Positions 18,050 through 27,442 of a DNA stretch of 64,000 bases are shown piece after piece. The position numbers were made by a program, and so were the translations under genes. The notes beneath the pieces were generated by a model. That model saw nothing but the letters and a program-made list of their open reading frames with translations. It was not told where the DNA came from and did not search any database. This DNA comes from BA4 sp044376575 (lineage in GTDB: Bacteria; Bacteroidota; Bacteroidia; CAIKAF01), in NCBI GenBank assembly GCA_044376575.1, contig JBILKR010000007.1, positions 35,096-99,095 on the forward strand, in the 5' to 3' direction. Numbering within the stretch: position 1 is the first letter of the stretch; each line of letters begins with the position of its first letter.

Positions 18050-19702
18050 TTATTGCACGAGTATTTTCATACCTCTGCGAATACCATTTTTATATACCGA
18101 AAGTAAATAGCTGCCTTTGGCAAGTGATGACACATCAACAGGGACTATATCAGCATCTGTTTCTAATACCTGATATTTTACAATTTCACCGCTTAACGTT
18201 GTTAAAACACATAACCCCTGAAAAGATGGAGGAATCGTAAATTCTATATAAAATAAACCATTTGTCGGATTAGGGAAAACATGAATCTCATCAGATAATT
18301 TATAATTATTGGTAAACATCACTCCTACTGACGCAAATGCTTCTGAGGTGCACCCATTGGCATCAGTAATTAATACAGTATAATTTCCAGGTGTTTGTTG
18401 ACTCAAAACAGAATCCGTCTGACCACCATTCCATTGAAAAGTGTATGGACCAAAACCACCCAATGGTAATGCTGTAAGAACAGCATCATTCATATTCTGA
18501 CTGCTTGCATTGGTAACATTAATTTCAGATTGGAAACGATCAGTTCTAAATGTTTCGAAATAAAATTTGGTATTCAATAATGCAAATAATGCACAGTCCT
18601 GGTGATTTGCCGTCAGGTTTGCACTTATAGCTTCAACCTGTGTTGCACCATTGGCATGCATAGCATTTTTTGCTTCAATAGAATTGAGATAGGTAACCAA
18701 ATGATCGGCTTCACAATAATACATTCGGGTAGGTGAAACCGGAGTCCAGTCATACACATCATTATCTTCTAATGCTTGTCTGAACACATTAGATGGATTA
18801 TTATTAAAATCTGCCAATACCGATGGTAACAGAATAACATTAGGTGTATCAGGAATTACCGATTCTAACTGACCAATTGAAAAATTACCATTAAAATATC
18901 CCGGAACAATTACATCGTAAGGTGGCTTATAAATATCACTATAAGAAGGATACAATTGATAAACAGTATTGAAAGTATTGATAATAAATGGCAGATAACC
19001 CGGTGCTCCGTATGAGCTATCTTGTGAAATTACCTCAGCCTGAACACCCGATAACTGATATGCTCCTGATAAAGGTGCTGAGGCGGCAATATCAAACTCA
19101 TTTGAAAAATGAGATTCGATAAGTTTATGCGCTGCCATCGTAACATGACCTCCTTGTGAATATCCGGTTAAAAATACCTGGCCATTCAATTCATAAGATA
19201 AAACCTGCATCAATTCGCGTGTAGCCCTGATCATATCAATTACACATGTTGCTTCTGAATGTGCGTGATGGTATGGGTGTATTCCGGGACTTGTTCCCAA
19301 TCCAAGATAGTCAGGCATGGCAACAACCATTGCATCTGCAGCCATAGCAACACCGATTACATATTCTCCACCACCCATCGAAGGTGCCTGGTTTTTTTTC
19401 AAAATAGTACCATGATTATACACCATCAAAGGCGAATGACAAGTAACGCCAGCCGGAACAAATACCACACCAGAAGCCTGCGTAGGTAAGCTATCCCATC
19501 CTACTGTATTATAAGTTATCTTATAACTTTTTAAACCATTACTCATCGGAATCAATGCCGCCGGAACTCCCTCATTATTCAGGTAATCCACTGCTTCCTG
19601 GAGTGTAAATTGCTCATACAATTGATAGGTGTTTAAATACTGAGCATTTAGTGATATACAGACATAATTACATATCAGTAGAAGGATTAAAATTTTTTTC
19701 AT
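18050..19702 (-). CDS. Secreted lipase-like alpha/beta hydrolase with T9SS sorting domain
   Basis: The 550-residue protein has a signal peptide (MKKILILLLICNYVCISLNAQ), then an alpha/beta-hydrolase domain of the secretory lipase type (nucleophile in TGYSQGGHVTMAAHK, about residue 180; lid region rich in Tyr/Pro). Next comes a short Ig/SprB-like module (FGPYTFQWNGGQTD through ITDANGCTS), and last a C-terminal T9SS type A domain (HVFPNPTNGLFYIEF to the basic end MKILVQ). It should be exported through the outer membrane by the type IX system and attached or released. Likely substrates are lipids or esters. Confidence 0.88.
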   Translation of the reverse strand: MKKILILLLICNYVCISLNAQYLNTYQLYEQFTLQEAVDYLNNEGVPAALIPMSNGLKSYKITYNTVGWDSLPTQASGVVFVPAGVTCHSPLMVYNHGTILKKNQAPSMGGGEYVIGVAMAADAMVVAMPDYLGLGTSPGIHPYHHAHSEATCVIDMIRATRELMQVLSYELNGQVFLTGYSQGGHVTMAAHKLIESHFSNEFDIAASAPLSGAYQLSGVQAEVISQDSSYGAPGYLPFIINTFNTVYQLYPSYSDIYKPPYDVIVPGYFNGNFSIGQLESVIPDTPNVILLPSVLADFNNNPSNVFRQALEDNDVYDWTPVSPTRMYYCEADHLVTYLNSIEAKNAMHANGATQVEAISANLTANHQDCALFALLNTKFYFETFRTDRFQSEINVTNASSQNMNDAVLTALPLGGFGPYTFQWNGGQTDSVLSQQTPGNYTVLITDANGCTSEAFASVGVMFTNNYKLSDEIHVFPNPTNGLFYIEFTIPPSFQGLCVLTTLSGEIVKYQVLETDADIVPVDVSSLAKGSYLLSVYKNGIRRGMKILVQ

Positions 19703-19791
19703 AGTTGTTAATTGATTTTAAATATAGGGTTTTAACATAAACTTTAATTATTGTGGCCTGATTTTTAATCGAAATTTATTTATTGATTAAT

Positions 19792-19799
19792 TATCTTTG
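19792..19799 (+). promoter_or_regulatory. -7 promoter box of the thioredoxin-fold gene
   Basis: TATCTTTG matches TAnnTTTG. It overlaps a possible TTG start at 19797, so that TTG cannot be the start on this transcript. The ATG at 19815 is the supported start, 15 nt downstream. Confidence 0.55.
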
Positions 19800-19814
19800 G
19801 AAAAATCATTGAGT

Positions 19815-21290
19815 ATGTGTAAAAAGTTTTTCATTCTATTTGTATTGTTAGTGTCTGTATCTGTACAAACCTATTCACAAGGAATTACCAATTATTCATA
19901 CAAGTTTAAAATAAACGGACTGAAAGATACAGAATGCTATCTAGGCTTCCATTTTGGCGAAAAAAAATTCATCAGAGATACAGCCAGGGTAAATTCAAGA
20001 GGTGAAGTAGAATTTTCAAAAAAAAATGATACTATTCCCGGTGGTATTTATCTTTTTATTCTTCCCAATAAAAAATGGTTTGAGGTTGTAATCAGCGAGC
20101 CTTCATTTTATATTGAAACCGATACAATTGATTTTATTTCCAACAGCAAGGTAAAGGGTTCTTTAGAAAATCAGTTGTGGTTTGATTATTTAAAATATGT
20201 AAGCAATAAACAAAAATTAATTGATCCACTCAGAAAAGAAAAAGATTCTTTAGATAAAAGCAGCAAACGATTTAAAGAACTTGAAGATAAACTTGTAGCT
20301 ATAAACAACGAAATCAACGATTACAGAAATAACATCATCAAGAATAACAAAGGAACTTTAGTTTCCTATTTATTTAATGCCATCAAGGATGTTGAGATAC
20401 CGGAAGCACCAAAGTTACCGAACGGTGTCAAGGATTCAACGTTTCAATATCTGTATTATAAAGCTCATTATTTTGATCATTTTGACTTCTCTGATTCAAG
20501 AATTTTACGCACTCCGGTATTTGAACCGAAATTGATGTATTACATTGAAAAAATGATTCCACAAACACCGGATTCCATCATTGCCAACATCGAGCCACTG
20601 ATTGAAAAGTCAAAAGCAAATAAAGAAATGTTCAAATATATGGTACATACCCTCACTTTTAATTATGAGCGATCTCAGGTAATGTGTATGGATGCAGTGT
20701 TTGTTCATCTGGTGGAGAAATATTACAATACAGGACTTGCCACTTGGACGGATCAGAAAACAAAAGATAAAATGAAAGAGAGAGCAGAAAAATTAAAACC
20801 TCTGCTTTGTAATAAAATAGCACCGAATGTGATTCTTCCGGATACAAATATGGTATGGTATAATCTTCATCAGCTGCCTACTGATTTTACCATTTTATAT
20901 TTTTGGGATGCTACATGCGGACATTGTAAAAAGAATACACCCAAATTGAAAGAATTATATGAGAGTTATCTTAAGCCAAACAACATTCCAGTTTATGCGG
21001 TAGAAGGTGAATTGGAAACCGGCGAATGGAAAAAATATATGGTTGAAAATCAATTGCCCTGGATCAATGTTTCTGACAACCCGGAAATCAATAAAAATCC
21101 TGAAAAATATATCCATCTGACTGATTTGCCAAGTCTGAATTTCAGACATACTTATGATCTTTCTACTTATCCAGTAGTTTATGTGCTAGACAGAGAAAAA
21201 AGAATTATAGCAAAAAAAATAGGTGTAGAGCAAATTCAGGAATTTATAGAAAACTATAAGAAAATTAAATTGAAAAATAAATCCAATTGA
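19815..21290 (+). CDS. Secreted thioredoxin-fold protein (TlpA-like, with DUF4369/DUF5106-type N-terminal region)
   Basis: The roughly 491-residue protein has a signal peptide (MCKKFFILFVLLVSVSVQTYSQ), a beta-rich domain of DUF4369 type (about 25-130), a helical, Lys-rich middle (about 140-340), and a C-terminal thioredoxin domain with redox pair Cys368 and Cys371 in DATCGHCKKNTPK. A cis-Pro region (TYPVVYVLDREKRIIAKKIG) follows. It is probably a periplasmic thiol-disulfide oxidoreductase. Domain names come from general resemblance. It leads a run with nth (12-nt gap) and the Cpn10-like gene. Confidence 0.85.
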   Translation: MCKKFFILFVLLVSVSVQTYSQGITNYSYKFKINGLKDTECYLGFHFGEKKFIRDTARVNSRGEVEFSKKNDTIPGGIYLFILPNKKWFEVVISEPSFYIETDTIDFISNSKVKGSLENQLWFDYLKYVSNKQKLIDPLRKEKDSLDKSSKRFKELEDKLVAINNEINDYRNNIIKNNKGTLVSYLFNAIKDVEIPEAPKLPNGVKDSTFQYLYYKAHYFDHFDFSDSRILRTPVFEPKLMYYIEKMIPQTPDSIIANIEPLIEKSKANKEMFKYMVHTLTFNYERSQVMCMDAVFVHLVEKYYNTGLATWTDQKTKDKMKERAEKLKPLLCNKIAPNVILPDTNMVWYNLHQLPTDFTILYFWDATCGHCKKNTPKLKELYESYLKPNNIPVYAVEGELETGEWKKYMVENQLPWINVSDNPEINKNPEKYIHLTDLPSLNFRHTYDLSTYPVVYVLDREKRIIAKKIGVEQIQEFIENYKKIKLKNKSN

Positions 21291-21302
21291 TTTGTTTCTC
21301 CG

Positions 21303-21950
21303 GTGAATAAAAAAGAAAGATACAATTCAGTATTGGCATGGTTTAGAGAGAATATGCCCACTGCTGAAACCGAATTGATATATGACAATCCATTTCAACT
21401 TATTGTAGCTGTAATACTATCTGCACAATGCACCGATAAACGGGTGAACTTGGTTACCCCAGCCTTGTTTAAAAGATTTCCTGATATTGCTTCACTTGCA
21501 ATGGCTAATACAGAAGAGGTTTTCGAAATGATACGCAGTATAAGTTATCCGAACAATAAAGCCAAACACCTTATTGGAATGGCACAACGAATCAAAGAAA
21601 ATTTTAAAGATGAAATACCTCAACAGGTTGAAGATCTTATCACCCTTCCCGGTGTCGGACGAAAAACAGCCAATGTAATTGCCAGTGTAATTTTCCAGCA
21701 ACCTGCAATGGCTGTAGATACTCATGTATTCAGGGTTTCAAGACGAATTGGATTAGTGCCCTTAACTGCTAAAACTCCTTTGCAGGTTGAAAAAGTATTG
21801 ATTAAAAATATTCCGGAAAAAGAAATACACATAGCACATCATTGGTTAATATTGCATGGCAGGTATGTCTGCACCGCAAGAAGTCCAAAATGCAGTGTAT
21901 GTCAAATCGTTTCATATTGCGGATATAAAAATAAAACCATCGAATCATGA
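21303..21950 (+). CDS. nth: Endonuclease III (DNA glycosylase/AP lyase)
   Basis: This base-excision repair enzyme removes oxidised pyrimidines and nicks AP sites. The 215 residues include the helix-hairpin-helix LPGVGRKTANVIAS with catalytic Lys121, the essential Asp139 in AVDTHVFRVSRR, and the [4Fe-4S] cysteines spaced C-x6-C-x2-C-x5-C at the C-terminus. The start is GTG at 21303, 12 nt after the thioredoxin stop; no closer ATG fits the family N-terminus. Its stop overlaps the next start by 4 nt (ATGA). Confidence 0.95.
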   Translation: MNKKERYNSVLAWFRENMPTAETELIYDNPFQLIVAVILSAQCTDKRVNLVTPALFKRFPDIASLAMANTEEVFEMIRSISYPNNKAKHLIGMAQRIKENFKDEIPQQVEDLITLPGVGRKTANVIASVIFQQPAMAVDTHVFRVSRRIGLVPLTAKTPLQVEKVLIKNIPEKEIHIAHHWLILHGRYVCTARSPKCSVCQIVSYCGYKNKTIES

Positions 21951-22321
21951 AAGAAGAAAATGTGATTAATCAAGTGATTATGGTGGGAGATAAAATACTT
22001 ATTAAGCCCAAAACCCATCAGGACAAAACGAGTTCAGGATTATATCTTCCTCCCGGAGTAATTGAAAAAGAAAATGTGCAATCAGGATATGTAATCAAAG
22101 CCGGACCGGGATTCCCAATTCCGTTTGTTAAGGAAGAAGATGAGCCATGGAAGCAAACAAATGATGAGATAAAATATATTCCCTTGCAGATTAAAGAAGG
22201 TGACCTTGCACTGTATCTTCAAAAAAATGCACTGGAAGTTGAACTTGGCAACGAAAAGTATATGATTATTTCTCAATCATCTATATTAATGGTTATCCGG
22301 GATCAAGAATTATTCGGTTAA
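21947..22321 (+). CDS. GroES/Cpn10-like protein, non-canonical
   Basis: The 124 residues match the Cpn10 fold: VGDKILIKPKTHQDKTSSGLYLPPG (mobile-loop region), GYVIKAGPG, and a C-terminal ILMVI. Canonical GroES is about 95 residues; this one has an insertion (about residues 62-85, containing EEDEPWKQTNDEIKYI) between the roof region and the core. It is not next to groEL. It is encoded in a 4-nt overlap with nth. It may be a divergent paralogue that does not serve GroEL in the usual way; this is inference. Confidence 0.8.
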   Translation: MKEENVINQVIMVGDKILIKPKTHQDKTSSGLYLPPGVIEKENVQSGYVIKAGPGFPIPFVKEEDEPWKQTNDEIKYIPLQIKEGDLALYLQKNALEVELGNEKYMIISQSSILMVIRDQELFG

Positions 22322-22367
22322 TTCATAACCTTTAGGTTATTATATTGTTATACATAAAAAGAAAATC

Positions 22368-22826
22368 ATGAGTCTATTACAAATTGGCGACAAAGCACCT
22401 GATTTCACAGCAAACGACCAACAAGGCAATGCTGTTACCTTATCAGGATTTAAAGGAAAAAAAGTAATCTTATATTTCTATCCAAAGGACGACACTCCAG
22501 GCTGCACTGCAGAAGCATGCAACCTCAGGGATAATTTTAATGATTTAAAAAAGAAAGGGTTTGTTATACTCGGAGTGAGTGCTGACAGTGAGAAATCTCA
22601 TCAGAAATTCATTGCTAAATATGAATTGCCTTTTACATTAATTGCTGATACTGATAAAAATGTACATGAACTATATGGAACATGGCAGGAAAAAAGTATG
22701 TATGGCAGAAAGTATATGGGAACTGCCCGTTATACATTTATTATTGATGAAAAAGGTGTCATCGAAAATGTCATTACAAAGGTGGATACTAAAAATCACA
22801 CTGAACAAATACTATCAGAAAAATAA
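22368..22826 (+). CDS. bcp: Thioredoxin-dependent peroxiredoxin (BCP/PrxQ)
   Basis: The enzyme reduces H2O2 and organic peroxides. Its 152 residues show the peroxidatic Cys46 in DDTPGCTAEACNLRDNF, with the resolving Cys51 five residues later, the PrxQ arrangement. The terminal region (YTFIIDEKGVIENVI) is typical. It stands 47 nt after the Cpn10-like gene, so it may be part of that transcript or separate. Confidence 0.95.
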   Translation: MSLLQIGDKAPDFTANDQQGNAVTLSGFKGKKVILYFYPKDDTPGCTAEACNLRDNFNDLKKKGFVILGVSADSEKSHQKFIAKYELPFTLIADTDKNVHELYGTWQEKSMYGRKYMGTARYTFIIDEKGVIENVITKVDTKNHTEQILSEK

Positions 22827-22887
22827 ATTTTATTTATCTGATATTCTGTATTTTAAATTTATTTGATATGTTTTTTTTGATAATTTT

Positions 22888-22920
22888 TTTGGCAATATCA
22901 AAAATGTAATCTTATATTTA
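22888..22920 (+). promoter_or_regulatory. Putative recA promoter
   Basis: TTTG (22888-22891) and TATATTTA (22913-22920, one mismatch to TAnnTTTG) are 21 nt apart. The ATG chosen for recA is 24 nt downstream. No SOS-box palindrome is evident to me. Confidence 0.4.
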
Positions 22921-22944
22921 AGCCAATCACAATTGACAAATTTT

Positions 22945-23976
22945 ATGGCAAAAGAAGACGTAAAAGAAATGAGTAAAGAGGCCAAAGAAAAAATTCAGGC
23001 TCTTAAATTAACCATAGATAAAATTGAAAAAACCTATGGTAAAGGAACCATTATGCGCTTAGGCGATAATGCGATTGAATCTATCGATGTAATTCCTAGC
23101 GGATCAATTACATTAGATCTTGCCTTGGGCATTGGTGGATATCCTAAAGGAAGAATCATTGAAATATATGGACCTGAATCATCCGGTAAAACCACACTTA
23201 CTCTTCATGCCATTGCAGAATGTCAGCGCAAAGGTGGAATTGCAGCATTTATTGATGCAGAGCATGCTTTTGACAGATTCTATGCTGAGAAATTAGGTGT
23301 TGATACTGAAAATTTATTGATTTCACAACCGGATAATGGTGAGCAGGCATTGGAAATCGCAGATAACCTTATACGCTCAGGAGCTATTGATATTATTATT
23401 ATAGACTCTGTTGCAGCACTTGTACCTAAAGGTGAGCTGGAAGGAGAAATGGGTGATTCAAAAATGGGATTACAAGCAAGACTGATGAGTCAGGCGCTTA
23501 GAAAATTAACCGCCACTATTGGTAAAACCGGATGTTGCTGTGTTTTTATCAATCAGCTTAGGGATAAAATCGGAGTAGTTTATGGTAATCCTGAAACAAC
23601 AACAGGTGGTAATGCATTGAAATTTTATTCAACTGTTCGTTTAGATATTAGAAGAGTTGGACAAATTAAAGATGGAGACAATATCACAGGAAACAGAATT
23701 AAAGTGAAAGTGGTAAAAAACAAACTGGCTCCACCGTTCAGAACATCTGAATTTGATATCATGTATGGTGAAGGTGTAAGCAAAAATGGTGAAATTGTGG
23801 ACATGGGCGTAGAGATGGATATCATTAAAAAAAGCGGATCATGGTATAGTTACGGAGATTCAAAATTAGGACAAGGAAGAGATTCTGTAAAACAACTGTT
23901 ACTGGATAATCCAGAGCTATGTGAAGAATTGGAAAATAAAATCAAAGCAGCAGTGGTTGAACGCAGTGCCGGATAG
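22945..23976 (+). CDS. recA: Recombinase RecA
   Basis: RecA drives homologous recombination and induces the SOS response. The roughly 343-residue protein has Walker A GPESSGKTTL (starting at about residue 76), Walker B IDIIIIDSVAAL, the L2 loop GNPETTTGGNALKFY, and the conserved MRLGD early motif. The ATG at 22945 (MAKEDVKEM) is preferred over the in-frame TTG at 22933; an ATG at residue 9 (MSKEAKEK) is a third option closer to some homologues. It is followed by its own terminator. Confidence 0.97.
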   Translation: MAKEDVKEMSKEAKEKIQALKLTIDKIEKTYGKGTIMRLGDNAIESIDVIPSGSITLDLALGIGGYPKGRIIEIYGPESSGKTTLTLHAIAECQRKGGIAAFIDAEHAFDRFYAEKLGVDTENLLISQPDNGEQALEIADNLIRSGAIDIIIIDSVAALVPKGELEGEMGDSKMGLQARLMSQALRKLTATIGKTGCCCVFINQLRDKIGVVYGNPETTTGGNALKFYSTVRLDIRRVGQIKDGDNITGNRIKVKVVKNKLAPPFRTSEFDIMYGEGVSKNGEIVDMGVEMDIIKKSGSWYSYGDSKLGQGRDSVKQLLLDNPELCEELENKIKAAVVERSAG

Positions 23977-23995
23977 TAATACCACTAAAGTTTTT

Positions 23996-24029
23996 AAAAG
24001 TCCCGCAGCAATTGCTTCGGGACTTTTTT
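23996..24029 (+). terminator. Terminator after recA
   Basis: The stem AAAAGTCCCG (23996-24005) pairs with CGGGACTTTT (24018-24027), and the descending arm runs into a T-tract. Confidence 0.88.
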
Positions 24030-24031
24030 AT

Positions 24032-24039
24032 TAATTTTG
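24032..24039 (+). promoter_or_regulatory. -7 promoter box of the TPR lipoprotein gene, 4 nt from the ATG
   Basis: TAATTTTG matches TAnnTTTG and ends only 4 nt before the ATG at 24044, just behind the recA terminator. If it is used, the transcript would start at or next to the start codon (leaderless or nearly so). Confidence 0.4.
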
Positions 24040-24043
24040 TAGT

Positions 24044-25087
24044 ATGCTAACAAAAGAAATAAAAATCCCTTATATATATTTTTACCAATATATTGTTTTG
24101 ATATTCATCGTATATATTTCGATTGTATCATGTCAGCATAAAAAAGAGAATACACCTCAGGAAGCCATAAAAGATTCTGTTGAATATAAAATTTCAGTAC
24201 TTACTCAACAGTTGGAAAAAGATCCGGAAAATCCTGAACTACTCTATAAAAGAGCAAAACTTTATTATCAGAAGAAGACGCTGTATAAAGGAATGGAAGA
24301 TATTATCAGGGCCATCAGTTTTGATTCCACACAATCCAAATATCACCTACAGCTTGCTGATTTTTATTATGCAGATAATAGAATTGATGATGCAAAAAAA
24401 TCTATAGAAAAAGCGATTAAAATAGATCCGGAAGGAATTGACGCCAATATTAAAATGGGAGAATTACTATACTATCTTGGCGACTATGCAAAGATGTTTC
24501 CCTACCTGGATCTGGCTTTAAAGAAAGACCCATTTAATGCTCGTATTTATTTTGTAAAAGGAATGGCATTTAAAGAAATGGGCGATACCAATCTGGCACT
24601 TTCAAGTTTTGCCACTACAATAGAACAGGATCCTGACTACTTTGATGCTTATATGCAATTGGGAAACATCAACAGTGAAAAAAAGAATCCCATTGCCATC
24701 GACTATTATAATAATGCCATAAGAGTAAATCCCGGAATGATTGAAGCCCATTACGGTCTCGCCTATTTTTTACAGGAAAATGGCAAGCCGGATGATGCTA
24801 TTCGAATCTATAATAACCTTTTAAATATTGATGCACAGAATGCCGCAACTCATCATAATATTGGATATATTTTTCTTTTCATGAAAAATGATCCACAGGC
24901 ATCTATTCAATGGTTTGAAAAATCAGCAAAATATAATCCTAAAGCAGCAAACACATTTTATCATTTAGGTTACGCTTATGAAAAAACAGGTAACTTTAAT
25001 AAAGCTAAAGAGAATTATAAAAAAGCCGATGAATTAATACCCGAAGGTTTTGATTTGGCTAAAAAAAGATTGAAACAACTACCATAA
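24044..25087 (+). CDS. TPR-repeat lipoprotein
   Basis: The 347-residue protein begins with a long N-terminal region and hydrophobic signal ending in a lipobox (ISIVSC, Cys near residue 30). It then has about seven tetratricopeptide repeats (for example DAKKSIEKAIKIDPEGIDAN, and NPGMIEAHYGLAYFLQENGK). It is probably a lipid-anchored scaffold for protein-protein contacts in the envelope. The partner is unknown. The gene converges on glutamine synthetase with a 9-nt gap. Confidence 0.88.
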   Translation: MLTKEIKIPYIYFYQYIVLIFIVYISIVSCQHKKENTPQEAIKDSVEYKISVLTQQLEKDPENPELLYKRAKLYYQKKTLYKGMEDIIRAISFDSTQSKYHLQLADFYYADNRIDDAKKSIEKAIKIDPEGIDANIKMGELLYYLGDYAKMFPYLDLALKKDPFNARIYFVKGMAFKEMGDTNLALSSFATTIEQDPDYFDAYMQLGNINSEKKNPIAIDYYNNAIRVNPGMIEAHYGLAYFLQENGKPDDAIRIYNNLLNIDAQNAATHHNIGYIFLFMKNDPQASIQWFEKSAKYNPKAANTFYHLGYAYEKTGNFNKAKENYKKADELIPEGFDLAKKRLKQLP

Positions 25088-25096
25088 ACTTTACTT

Positions 25097-27274
25097 CTAC
25101 TTCATAAATAACAATTCCCTGTACTTAGGAAGTGGCCAGTCCTCATCATCAATAAGTAATTCTAATTTGTCAACATGATATCTTATTTTTTCAAAATAAG
25201 GGCGAACTTTCAGACAATAGACATCCGCCCTAAGTGATTCAACATCAATAGTATTTGCTCTCTTACGCTCTTCGGTCATTTCATTTACCAGTTGATGAAT
25301 AATGCTGATATGTTCTGAAATTTCTTTAATTAAACCCTGAACGTAAGATGTATCAATGCTTACCTCTTTCAATCCCCTGTAATTACTAATTAACTGGTTT
25401 TGATATTTAATGGCCGTAGGGATAATATGATTTAATGACAAATCGCCAATTACTCTCGATTCTATCTGTACTTTAAGAATATATTCATCCAGCATCAAAT
25501 TTGTTCTGGCATCCATTTCTATTTCAGAAAAAACATTATGCTTTACAAATAATGATTTAAATTTTTTATCGTTATACACGTTCAACGCTTCAGGAGTAGT
25601 TTTAAAATTATTCAACCCTCTTTTTTTAGCTTCGGCCAGCCATTCCTCACTATAGTTATCACCTTCAAACAATATATTCTTGCTCTTTTTAATATACTGT
25701 CTTAATATATTAACGATGGCTACTTCTTTCTTCTCTTCTTTCTGCATTTCTTTTTCCAGGTCAGCGATAAATTCGGTAAGGACTTCAGCAACCACTGTAT
25801 TCAATACCGTCATCGGTACTGAGGATATTGCCGTTGAACCAACTGCGCGAAACTCAAACTTATTTCCTGTAAAAGCAAAAGGAGATGTACGATTACGATC
25901 TGTTTTATCAAGAATAATTTCAGGAACTTTACTTATTCCTAATTTCAGATATGGATTATCACCTTTATCGATTTTTACACTGGTATTCTTTTCCAGTTCT
26001 TCCAGCACTGATGTCAACTCCGTTCCCAGAAAAACTGAAACAATTGCCGGTGGAGCCTCATGCCCACCCAATCGCAAATCATTACTGGCCGAAGCAATGC
26101 TTGCCCTGAGAATATCTGCATAATCATGTACCGCTTTAATTGTACAAACCAAAAAGGTCAAAAACTGCAAATTCTCTTTGGGCTTACTGGTAGGCATCAA
26201 CAGGTTTTTACCGGTATTCGTAGCCAATGCCCAGTTGTTATGCTTTCCGGAACCATTAATACCTTTAAATGGTTTCTCATGAAAAAGCACCTTGAACTGA
26301 TGCTTATCTGCAATACGTTCCATGATATCCATCAACAATAAATTATGATCAACAGCGAGATTTACCTCTTCGTATTGTGGTGCTACTTCAAACTGGCCCG
26401 GTGCTACTTCATTATGCCTTGTTCTCACAGGAATACCCAGCCTTAGGGCTTCTGTTTCAAACTCTAACATAAAATTAGTGACCCTTCTTGGAATTGAACC
26501 AAAATAATGATCACTTAACTGCTGACCTCTTGAAGGAGAATGGCCAAACAATGTTCTTCCGCACATCACCAGATCCGGACGAGACAAGTACAATGCTTTA
26601 TCCACCAAAAAATATTCCTGCTCGGCACCCAAAGAAACTGTTACATGCTGCACATCCTTATCAAACAACTGACATACCTGCGTAGCTGCTTTGTCAATAG
26701 CGTGTATCGCCTTTAAAAGAGGAGCTTTATTATCTAATGCTTCTCCGGTATAAGAAACAAAAACAGTTGGAATACATAATGTTTTTGCATCTGCAATTTC
26801 ATAAATAAAAGATGGTGAAGAAGGATCCCAGGCAGTATATCCCCTGGCTTCAAAAGTAGATCGAATACCTCCATGTGGAAAAGATGATGCATCAGGTTCC
26901 TGTTGAACCAATGCTGAACCTTTAAACCGCTCTATCGCCTTGCCGTTTCTTAACTCAAAAAAAGAATCATGTTTTTCTGCAGTTGTGCCGCGTAACGGAT
27001 GAAACCAATGTGTAAAATGAGTAACACCTTTAGCCATTGCCCACGATTTCATTGCAGTAGCCACTGCATCTGCAGTATCATGATCAATCCTCTCCCCTTT
27101 TTCAATACAATTCACAAGTCTTTCAAATACATCGCTGGATAGATGCGAGCGCATTTCTTCAATTCCAAAAACATTTTCTCCAAAATAGTTGGATATATTT
27201 CCAACAGGACGCTTATAAATCGAGTATTCTCTTTTAGAAATTTCGGATATGGCCTGAAATCTGTGTTTAGACAT
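25097..27274 (-). CDS. glnN: Glutamine synthetase type III
   Basis: The enzyme makes glutamine from glutamate, ammonia and ATP and is the main ammonium-assimilation enzyme of many Bacteroidota. The 725-residue length, against about 450 for GSI, and the motifs RSTFEARGYTAWDPSSPSF, SLGAEQEYFLVD, KGINGSGKHNNWALATNTG and RNRTSPFAFTGNKFEFRAVGS are characteristic of GSIII. The start at 27274 (MSKHRFQAI) matches homologues. No adenylylation tyrosine loop is expected in this class. A -7 box lies 30 nt upstream. The symbol glnN is used for this class; glnA is also used. Confidence 0.96.
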   Translation of the reverse strand: MSKHRFQAISEISKREYSIYKRPVGNISNYFGENVFGIEEMRSHLSSDVFERLVNCIEKGERIDHDTADAVATAMKSWAMAKGVTHFTHWFHPLRGTTAEKHDSFFELRNGKAIERFKGSALVQQEPDASSFPHGGIRSTFEARGYTAWDPSSPSFIYEIADAKTLCIPTVFVSYTGEALDNKAPLLKAIHAIDKAATQVCQLFDKDVQHVTVSLGAEQEYFLVDKALYLSRPDLVMCGRTLFGHSPSRGQQLSDHYFGSIPRRVTNFMLEFETEALRLGIPVRTRHNEVAPGQFEVAPQYEEVNLAVDHNLLLMDIMERIADKHQFKVLFHEKPFKGINGSGKHNNWALATNTGKNLLMPTSKPKENLQFLTFLVCTIKAVHDYADILRASIASASNDLRLGGHEAPPAIVSVFLGTELTSVLEELEKNTSVKIDKGDNPYLKLGISKVPEIILDKTDRNRTSPFAFTGNKFEFRAVGSTAISSVPMTVLNTVVAEVLTEFIADLEKEMQKEEKKEVAIVNILRQYIKKSKNILFEGDNYSEEWLAEAKKRGLNNFKTTPEALNVYNDKKFKSLFVKHNVFSEIEMDARTNLMLDEYILKVQIESRVIGDLSLNHIIPTAIKYQNQLISNYRGLKEVSIDTSYVQGLIKEISEHISIIHQLVNEMTEERKRANTIDVESLRADVYCLKVRPYFEKIRYHVDKLELLIDDEDWPLPKYRELLFMK

Positions 27275-27304
27275 TTTTTATTATTTTAGGTATAAATTTA
27301 ACCC

Positions 27305-27312
27305 CAAAATTA
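27305..27312 (-). promoter_or_regulatory. -7 promoter box of glutamine synthetase III
   Basis: TAATTTTG on the minus strand matches TAnnTTTG, 30 nt before the ATG at 27274. No -33 element is clear. Confidence 0.45.
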
Positions 27313-27398
27313 CATATTTTATTCATTTTTCATAAAAACACCTCCGTTTTTAGACCTATTTTTTCAAAATATATTAATAAACCAATGTACTTATGCAT

Positions 27399-27423
27399 AA
27401 AAAAAGCGGCCTTAGCCGCTTTT
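27399..27423 (-). terminator. Terminator of the ECF sigma/small ORF transcript
   Basis: The 9-bp stem AAAAGCGGC/GCCGCTTTT has a 4-nt loop, and on the minus strand it runs into a T-tract (the A-run at 27399-27405 on plus). It ends the minus transcript that reads through the small ORF at 27443-27592. Confidence 0.85.
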
Positions 27424-27442
27424 AAATTTTCCTTCAATCCTT

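Noticed and set aside
25680..26123. 147-aa plus-strand ORF antisense to glutamine synthetase III
   Set aside because: It is Ser/Ala-rich low-complexity translation of the opposite strand of a highly conserved gene, with no start context.
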